DNA of 11,268 nt from an uncultured Selenomonas sp. (lineage in GTDB: Bacteria; Bacillota; Negativicutes; Selenomonadales; Selenomonadaceae), in contig CALYVJ010000029.1 in NCBI GenBank assembly GCA_945494195.1, positions 1 to 11,268 on the forward strand, read 5' to 3'. The notes beneath the pieces are model-generated. The model searched no databases and was not told the DNA's origin. It was given only the letters and a program-made list of their open reading frames with translations. The position numbers and the translations under genes are program-made. Below, in pieces: positions 6,242-11,268 of this stretch. How positions within the stretch are numbered: position 1 is the first letter of the stretch; the number at the start of each line of letters is the position of its first letter.

Positions 6242-8359
6242 ATGTCCTTGAGTAAAGACCGCATCATGCAAGGGATGCAACGGTTTGGCGGCGCGATGTA
6301 TGCGCCGGTCATTCTGTTCGCATTCTTCGGTATCATGGTAGCTGTTTCTATCGTTTGCAAGAACGAGGGACTGCTCGGCAGCCTGGCTGCAAAAGGAACT
6401 CTTTGGTATGACTTCTGGTTTGTGGTGGAGCAGGGGGCCTGGACGGTGTTTTCCCAGATGCCAATCCTCTTCGCCATCGCGGTGCCGATTGGTTTTGCGA
6501 AGAAAGAACCAGCACGTTGTGCGATGGAATCCTTCGTGATCTACATGATTTTCAACTATTTCATTTCTGGTATCTTGACGCTAAACGGTGCGTTCTTCGG
6601 GGTGGATTACAGCCAGAACGCTGGCGCTGGTACAGGGCTGGCTATGATCGCCAACATCAAGACGCTCGATATGGGCATGCTCGGAGCTATCTTTATCGCT
6701 TGTGTGACGGCTTGGCTCCATAATCGTTTCTATGATACGGATATCCCGGATTGGCTCGGAATCTTCAAGGGACCGGCCTTTGTCGTAGCCGTTGGTTTTG
6801 CGGTGATGCTTCCGTTGTCGCTCCTCTTCTGTGTCGTTTGGCCGGCTATCCAGCATGGTATCATGAACTTCCAGGATTTCCTGAAGTCCAGCGGTATCGT
6901 CGGTGTTTGGGCTTACACCTTCTCGGAACGTATCCTGCTGCCGGCAGGCTTGCATCACTTTATTTATCTGCCGTTTATCTTTGGCCCGGCTGTCTGCGAT
7001 GGCGGTATCCAGCAGTATTGGCTCCAGCATCTCAATGATTTTGCTACCAGTGCCCAGAGCCTCAAGGAAATGTTCCCGGAGGGCGGTTTTGCCCTGCATG
7101 GCAGTGCCAAGGTGTTCGGCCTGCCGGGCGCCGCACTGGCTATGTATATGTGCGCGAAACCGGAGAAGAAAAAGAAAACGGCTGCGCTTTTGATTCCGGC
7201 AACAATTACGGCTGTTCTTTGCGGCATCACGGAACCGCTGGAATTTACGTTTCTGTTTGTGGCTCCGCTGCTTTATCTGGTTCATTCGCTGCTGGCAGCA
7301 ACGCTTTCGGCAACGCTCTACTTCTTTGGCTTGGCCGGCAACTTTGGCGGCGGCCTCATTGATTGTTTCGTACAGAACTGGATTCCGCTGTTCGCGTATC
7401 ATTCGGGCACGTACATCATGCAGATTGGCATTGGCCTCTGCTTCACGGCAATTTACTTCCTCGTCTTCCGCTTTATAATTCTGAAGTTCGACTATGCAAC
7501 GCCGGGACGTACGGCGGATGATGTGGAGGATAAACTCTTCTCCAAAGATGAGTACAAAGCGAAAAAAGAAATGGAAGATATGGGCCTTGCTGGCAATGCC
7601 TTGGCCATTAAAGCTAAGGTGTTCCTGGATTGCCTGGGCGGTCCGAAAAACATCAAGGAAGTTACCAACTGCGCTACGCGCTTGCGCGTAACGGTGGCGG
7701 ATGCCGATAAGGTAAAATCGGTATCGAAATTCACCAAGGCCGGAGCCTTTGGCCTCGTCAAGAATGGCTGTGCAATCCAGGTAATCGTAGGCCTTTCAGT
7801 GCCACAGGTACGCTGCTATTTTGATGCGTTGCTGAAGGGCGAGCCCATCACGGAGGAGGCTTGCGCAGCCAAAGAGGCAAAAAGTCAGCCCGTAATGCCC
7901 AGCCTGGCGATGAAACTGAATGCCTACATTTCGGGCGATCTCATCGATATGAGTGAGGTCAACGACGATATGTTTTCCCAGAAGATGATGGGCGATGGCG
8001 TGGCCATCGAACCAGCTGGGGATACGGTTGTTGCGCCGGCTGATGCGGAAGTCACGATGGTCATGGAAGAAAGCCTGCACGCAATCGGCCTTCGCTTGGA
8101 TAACGGTGCTGAGCTGTTGATTCACATCGGTATCGATACGGTAAAACTCAACGGCCGCGGCTTCCAGCTGCTCACGAAGCAGGGCGTGAAGGTCAAAGCC
8201 GGTGATCCGCTCATCAAGTTTGATCCGCAGGTAATCAAGGAGGCTGGCTATCAGACGACGGTTATCATGGCGGTTACGAACTCTAGCGATTATCCGCAGA
8301 TGAAGAAACAGCCGAATCAGCAGGTTGTGGTTGATGAAACGCCAATCCTGACGTTTTAA
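6242..8359 (+). CDS. PTS EIICBA, glucose/alpha-glucoside family permease
   Basis: This 705-residue fused PTS permease imports a sugar and phosphorylates it. The membrane EIIC domain is at about 1-415, with the conserved GITEPLEFTFLFVAP (328-342) carrying Glu331. The EIIB domain is at about 452-535, with phosphorylation-site Cys477 in TNCATRLRV. The EIIA domain (Crr-type) is at about 570-700, with His613 (ESLHAIGLRLDNG) and the phospho-accepting His628 (LLIHIGIDTVKLNGRGF). All three domains are on one chain, so only general EI and HPr are needed. The EIIC sequence looks closest to the maltose/alpha-glucoside group (MalP, GlvC, AglA type), and the neighbouring GH13 gene supports this; exact specificity is inferred. 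The ATG at 6242 has GGGAGGG at 6227-6233. No strong sigma-70 promoter is visible in 6124-6226, which fits activator-dependent expression or attenuation at the upstream terminator. Confidence 0.93.
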   Translation: MSLSKDRIMQGMQRFGGAMYAPVILFAFFGIMVAVSIVCKNEGLLGSLAAKGTLWYDFWFVVEQGAWTVFSQMPILFAIAVPIGFAKKEPARCAMESFVIYMIFNYFISGILTLNGAFFGVDYSQNAGAGTGLAMIANIKTLDMGMLGAIFIACVTAWLHNRFYDTDIPDWLGIFKGPAFVVAVGFAVMLPLSLLFCVVWPAIQHGIMNFQDFLKSSGIVGVWAYTFSERILLPAGLHHFIYLPFIFGPAVCDGGIQQYWLQHLNDFATSAQSLKEMFPEGGFALHGSAKVFGLPGAALAMYMCAKPEKKKKTAALLIPATITAVLCGITEPLEFTFLFVAPLLYLVHSLLAATLSATLYFFGLAGNFGGGLIDCFVQNWIPLFAYHSGTYIMQIGIGLCFTAIYFLVFRFIILKFDYATPGRTADDVEDKLFSKDEYKAKKEMEDMGLAGNALAIKAKVFLDCLGGPKNIKEVTNCATRLRVTVADADKVKSVSKFTKAGAFGLVKNGCAIQVIVGLSVPQVRCYFDALLKGEPITEEACAAKEAKSQPVMPSLAMKLNAYISGDLIDMSEVNDDMFSQKMMGDGVAIEPAGDTVVAPADAEVTMVMEESLHAIGLRLDNGAELLIHIGIDTVKLNGRGFQLLTKQGVKVKAGDPLIKFDPQVIKEAGYQTTVIMAVTNSSDYPQMKKQPNQQVVVDETPILTF

Positions 8360-8380
8360 CCCCTAGGAAGGTATGAGATC

Positions 8381-10081
8381 ATGAAAGATATGAAATGGTG
8401 GCAAAAGACGGTAGTATATCAGATCTATCCCAAAAGTTTTTTGGATACTACCGGCAGCGGCCAGGGCGACATCCCTGGCGTCACCAAACGGTTGGATTAT
8501 TTGAAGACATTGGGGGTTGGAGCCGTATGGCTCACCCCGGTGTATTCATCGCCGATGGTAGACAATGGTTACGATATTGCCGATTACACCGCGATTGACC
8601 CATCCTATGGCACGATGGAGGATATGGAAGAGCTCATTGCTGAAGCAAAAAAGCGCGATATCCGCATTGTCATGGATCTGGTCTATAATCACACATCCGA
8701 TAAACATCAATGGTTTGAAGAGTCAAAGTCCAGCCGGGACAACGCGAAGGCTGACTGGTATATCTGGCGGGATGCCAAGTCTGACGGTTCGGCACCAACT
8801 AACTGGCGCTCGATTTTTGGCGGCAGTGCCTGGACTTGGTGTGAGGAACGTCAGCAGTATTATCTGCACACTTTTGCGGAAGCCCAGCCAGACCTCAACT
8901 GGGAAAACCCGGCAGTCCGGCAGGCACTCTATGATGCTGCTAACTTTTGGCTCGACAAGGGCGTCGGCGGTTTCCGCATCGATGCGATTGTCTACATCAA
9001 AAAACCGCAGGAATTTATTGATGGTGACCCGGACGGTGCCGATGGCATGGTCAGCATCCACTCGATGATTGCCGATACGCCGGGAATCCTGGATTTCCTC
9101 CATGAGTTCCGCCGTGAGGTCTTCGATGGACATGATATCTTTACCGTGGCGGAAGCCAATGGCGTTGAGCCGGAGGAACTCAAGGACTGGGTCGGGGAGC
9201 AGGGAGCCTTTGATATGCTCTTCGAGTTCAGCCATACGAATCTGGAGTTTCCCGATGGTGAGCTTTGGTGTCACGCTACGGGCTGGAAGCCAGAACTCGT
9301 GAAAAAGCTCAAGGAGGCCCTTTCGGCCAGCCAGCAGGCTACGGCAGATAATGGCTGGTATCCGATTTTCTTCGAGAATCATGACCAGTTCCGCAGTGTG
9401 CGGCATTTCTTCCCCGATGATTCGGACCCGAAGATTACCTCCAAGATGATGGCGACGGTACTCTTTACGCTCCGGGGAACGCCCTTCATCTACGAAGGGC
9501 AGGAGCTGGGCATGGATAATGTGGCTTGGGATACGATTGAAGCCTATAACGATATTTCCTCCCATGGGCAGTATGAATTGGCCTTGAAGGAGGGAATGAG
9601 TGAGCGCGAAGCCTTGAAAGCCGTTCATCGGTACAGCCGGGATAATGCCCGTACCCCGATGCAGTGGACCAAGGGACGTCAGGCGGGATTCACCAAGGGG
9701 AAACCCTGGCTGCCGGTTCATGATGACTATCGGAGCTGCTGTGTGGAAAGCGAAGCCTTGGACGAAACCTCGACGCTGCTTTACTATCGCAAATTAGCCC
9801 GTATCCGGGCGGTGGGCGATGCAGCCGGAGTCCTGCAGCAGGGCGATTATACGGAGCTTTTAGCGGATAACCCCGATGTCTACGCGTTCCGCCGCCGTTT
9901 TGGCTGCCGGCAAACCGTGACGCTGGCAAACTTCAGTAGTTATGAAGTCGTTTATGATGCCCAGAAGGTAAACGATGCCGAGTTACTGATTTCCTCGCAG
10001 GAGGGAAGTGCCAAGGGCGTTTTGAGACCTTATGAAGCCGTTTGTTATTTGATGGAGACAGAGAAAGGAGGAGAGGCATAA
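8381..10081 (+). CDS. GH13 alpha-glucosidase (oligo-1,6-glucosidase/maltase/TreC-like)
   Basis: This is a 566-residue cytoplasmic GH13 enzyme without a signal peptide, of the usual length for the oligo-1,6-glucosidase, maltase and trehalose-6-phosphate hydrolase group. The (beta/alpha)8 barrel carries region I DLVYNHT (99-105), the subfamily tag QPDLN (169-173), the nucleophile Asp201 in GFRIDAI, the acid/base Glu258 in TVAEAN and the stabilising Asp335 in ENHDQFR. A C-terminal beta domain starts near 480. The residue after the nucleophile is Ala202. In related enzymes Val here goes with alpha-1,6 specificity and Ala or Thr with alpha-1,4, so maltose-type substrates are favoured; this is inference. 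It follows the PTS gene by 21 bases with AGGAAGG at 8365-8371. Whether it cuts free or 6-phosphorylated sugar is open. Confidence 0.92.
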   Translation: MKDMKWWQKTVVYQIYPKSFLDTTGSGQGDIPGVTKRLDYLKTLGVGAVWLTPVYSSPMVDNGYDIADYTAIDPSYGTMEDMEELIAEAKKRDIRIVMDLVYNHTSDKHQWFEESKSSRDNAKADWYIWRDAKSDGSAPTNWRSIFGGSAWTWCEERQQYYLHTFAEAQPDLNWENPAVRQALYDAANFWLDKGVGGFRIDAIVYIKKPQEFIDGDPDGADGMVSIHSMIADTPGILDFLHEFRREVFDGHDIFTVAEANGVEPEELKDWVGEQGAFDMLFEFSHTNLEFPDGELWCHATGWKPELVKKLKEALSASQQATADNGWYPIFFENHDQFRSVRHFFPDDSDPKITSKMMATVLFTLRGTPFIYEGQELGMDNVAWDTIEAYNDISSHGQYELALKEGMSEREALKAVHRYSRDNARTPMQWTKGRQAGFTKGKPWLPVHDDYRSCCVESEALDETSTLLYYRKLARIRAVGDAAGVLQQGDYTELLADNPDVYAFRRRFGCRQTVTLANFSSYEVVYDAQKVNDAELLISSQEGSAKGVLRPYEAVCYLMETEKGGEA

Positions 10082-10854
10082 TGAAGATTGCCGCCAGTGA
10101 TTACGATGGAACGTTGTTCCGCAATGAAGTGATTGCTAAGGCTGATGTGGAAGGGATTCGCCGCTGGCGGGCGGCTGGCAATAAGTTTGGCGTAGTCACC
10201 GGCCGTGACTACGGCATGCTGGCTCCGCAGCTGAAGTTTTATGGTATCGAATCGGACTACGCTGTCTGCAACAATGGTGGCCTTATCTGCCGGGCGGATG
10301 GCACGCTGCTTTGGCAGGGCGAGATTCCCCATCGGACCTTGGCGGAGATGGTTAAGGAGCCAGGTGTACGCCGCTCGTTTCATTTCGCTTTTTCCGCAGC
10401 CGATACGACGTATCTTTACCATGAGCGCGAAGGCTCGTGGATTTCGCGGGAAGCAAAGCAATGGGATTTCAAGATAAAGATGATCACGGAGCAGGACATC
10501 ATGAGTCTGCCCCAGATCCATCAATTTTCCCTGGGCTATCCGGAGGCAGGTGAAGCTGCCGAGGTGGGCGAAATCCTCAACGCCCGCTATGGCGATGTGA
10601 TTCATGCCTATCCGAACCGGTGCAGTCTCGACATTACGCCGAGGGGCATCAGCAAGGAACAGGGAATCCGCAAGATGTTAGAACTCATGGGTTGGGACTG
10701 CGCGGAGATTTGCACCATTGGTGATGAAATCAACGACCTGCCCATGATAGAAGCTTTCCATGGTTTTACTGTCGATACGGCCCGCGAGGCTATAAAAGCA
10801 CGTGCCCAAAGGACGTATGCAGGTGTCGGCGCCATGCTGGAAGCGAATATTTAA
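10081..10854 (+). CDS. HAD superfamily IIB (Cof-type) sugar-phosphate phosphatase
   Basis: This 257-residue HAD phosphatase has motif I DYDGT (Asp7 nucleophile, Asp9 acid/base), motif II Thr40 in VVTGR, motif III Lys192 in ISKEQG and motif IV GDEIND (Asp215, Asp219). The large C2-type cap between motifs II and III (about 80-185) places it in class IIB, whose members dephosphorylate small phospho-metabolites, often hexose phosphates. The start is the ATG at 10081, which shares one base with the glucosidase stop codon (TAATG) and follows AAAGGAGG at 10064-10071. A longer in-frame start at 10042 lies inside the glucosidase gene and is less likely. The tight coupling suggests a role on the imported phospho-sugar or its product; this is inference. 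No T-rich terminator follows directly. Confidence 0.9.
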   Translation: MKIAASDYDGTLFRNEVIAKADVEGIRRWRAAGNKFGVVTGRDYGMLAPQLKFYGIESDYAVCNNGGLICRADGTLLWQGEIPHRTLAEMVKEPGVRRSFHFAFSAADTTYLYHEREGSWISREAKQWDFKIKMITEQDIMSLPQIHQFSLGYPEAGEAAEVGEILNARYGDVIHAYPNRCSLDITPRGISKEQGIRKMLELMGWDCAEICTIGDEINDLPMIEAFHGFTVDTAREAIKARAQRTYAGVGAMLEANI

Positions 10855-10891
10855 ATTCCCCCAGGAAACATAAACCCTATTTCCTCAATGG

Positions 10892-10924
10892 ATGCCGCAA
10901 CGCAATCCCCTTGCGATGTGGCAT
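10892..10924. other. Strong hairpin without T-tract after the PTS operon
   Basis: ATGCCGCA, A, CGCAA (10892-10905) pairs with TTGCG, A, TGTGGCAT (10911-10924) around the 5-base loop TCCCC. There are thirteen pairs including one G-T, and one internal A-A mismatch. No T-run follows, so it is not a standard intrinsic terminator. It sits 38 bases after the phosphatase stop codon and may stabilise the 3' end of the operon mRNA or support factor-dependent termination. A smaller hairpin AGGAAA/TTTCCT lies just before it (10863-10885). Confidence 0.4.
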
Positions 10925-10992
10925 TCCCGATGACAACAGAATATGCCCAGCGGTATCATTCTGACATCATACATAAACAGATGAATATGTGT

Positions 10993-11034
10993 AGAGATTT
11001 TCATATCGGAACATGGACAGATACGGAAATCTCT
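10993..11034. repeat. Long imperfect inverted repeat upstream of the SLH gene
   Basis: AGAGATTTTCATATC (10993-11007) pairs with GATACGGAAATCTCT (11020-11034) at 14 of 15 positions (one G-T wobble, one A-C mismatch). The 12-base loop is GGAACATGGACA. It ends 16 bases before the predicted -35 box of the SLH gene, so it looks like an upstream regulatory site rather than a leader RNA element. It could also be the mRNA hairpin of a transcript from a more distal promoter. Confidence 0.45.
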
Positions 11035-11050
11035 TCTCATATAAAGTAAA

Positions 11051-11080
11051 TTGTGAGAATGTTTAGCGGAAACAGATAAT
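11051..11080 (+). promoter_or_regulatory. Predicted promoter of the SLH-domain protein gene
   Basis: TTGTGA (11051-11056) and GATAAT (11075-11080) are 18 bases apart, with four and five consensus matches respectively. Transcription would start near 11087, about 34 bases before the ATG at 11121. The ribosome binding site AAAGGAAG lies in 11103-11110. Confidence 0.5.
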
Positions 11081-11120
11081 ACTGATAAAGCTAAACAAAG
11101 GGAAAGGAAGTTTTTGGAAA

Positions 11121-11268
11121 ATGCGACTCAACAAAAAAGCTTTGGCAATCCTCACGGGACTCACCCTCAGCGCAGGACTCGGCAGTACGGCTTTCGCAGC
11201 ATCGGCGGACAGCTTCACCGATGTGCCGAAAGACCACTGGGCCTATCAGGCCCTCGACTACCTCGCCA
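11121..11268 (+). CDS. SLH-domain envelope protein, OmpM-like (5' part only)
   Basis: The reading frame from the ATG at 11121 is open to the window edge and covers 49 codons. It starts with a classical Sec signal peptide: MRLNKK, a hydrophobic core (about 7-21), then AFA (24-26) and ASA (27-29) as possible cleavage sites. The mature part begins immediately with an SLH domain, SFTDVPKDHWAYQALDYLA, with the F-x-D-V-P-x-x-H-W-A-Y signature. In Negativicutes an N-terminal SLH domain followed by a beta-barrel is the OmpM layout, which ties the outer membrane to peptidoglycan. The barrel lies outside the window, so another SLH-anchored protein is possible. It lies downstream of the PTS operon but has its own promoter and appears unrelated to it. 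Confidence 0.85.
   Translation, partial: MRLNKKALAILTGLTLSAGLGSTAFAASADSFTDVPKDHWAYQALDYLA

Noticed and set aside
6581..7402. Open reverse-strand frame of 273 codons inside the PTS gene
   Set aside because: It is wholly antisense to the EIIC domain, has no recognisable domain and reads as low-quality composition; it is a shadow of a GC-biased gene.
8723..9721. Open reverse-strand frame of 332 codons inside the GH13 gene
   Set aside because: It is antisense to a gene with all catalytic motifs intact and shows no protein-family signature.

Overview
The window most likely comes from a Negativicutes bacterium (a Selenomonas/Mitsuokella-type diderm Firmicute). This rests on three things seen together: a secreted protein at the right edge whose mature N-terminus is an SLH domain, as in the OmpM-type outer-membrane proteins of this group; a tripartite RND efflux set, which presupposes an outer membrane; and a Firmicutes-style multidomain PTS permease with strong AGGAGG-type ribosome binding sites. 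Genus is inference. Base and codon use look even across the window, with no mobile element, CRISPR array, tRNA or rRNA.

Region 1 (1-4712, + strand) is a compact efflux operon: a MarR-family regulator, a lipoprotein periplasmic adaptor and an RND inner-membrane pump. Adjacent reading frames overlap by 14 and 4 bases, so the three are probably translationally coupled. A good sigma-70-type promoter and a TTGA/TCAA dyad series sit in front of the regulator and suggest autoregulation. No outer-membrane channel gene is present.

Region 2 (4723-4976, - strand) is a small two-cluster 4Fe-4S ferredoxin-like gene, convergent with the pump gene. It is broken by a frame disruption within its second cysteine cluster. 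It has a good promoter of its own at 5014-5043.

Region 3 (5073-10854, + strand) is an alpha-glucoside utilisation locus. It holds an RpiR/GlvR-type regulator with HTH and SIS domains, an intrinsic terminator surrounded by three short dyads, then an operon of a fused EIICBA PTS permease, a GH13 alpha-glucosidase and a HAD-IIB (Cof-type) phosphatase. The likely scheme is that the permease imports and phosphorylates an alpha-glucoside such as maltose, and the GH13 enzyme and/or the phosphatase process the phospho-sugar. The phosphatase start codon overlaps the glucosidase stop codon, which suggests that the two act in one pathway.

Region 4 (10855-11268) is a 266-base intergenic stretch with two notable hairpins and a promoter, followed by the first 49 codons of an SLH-domain envelope protein cut off by the window edge.

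The window is mostly recognisable biology. The points most worth a second look are the phosphatase-coupled PTS/GH13 operon, the dyad cluster around its upstream terminator, the disrupted ferredoxin gene, and the long imperfect hairpin in front of the SLH gene.
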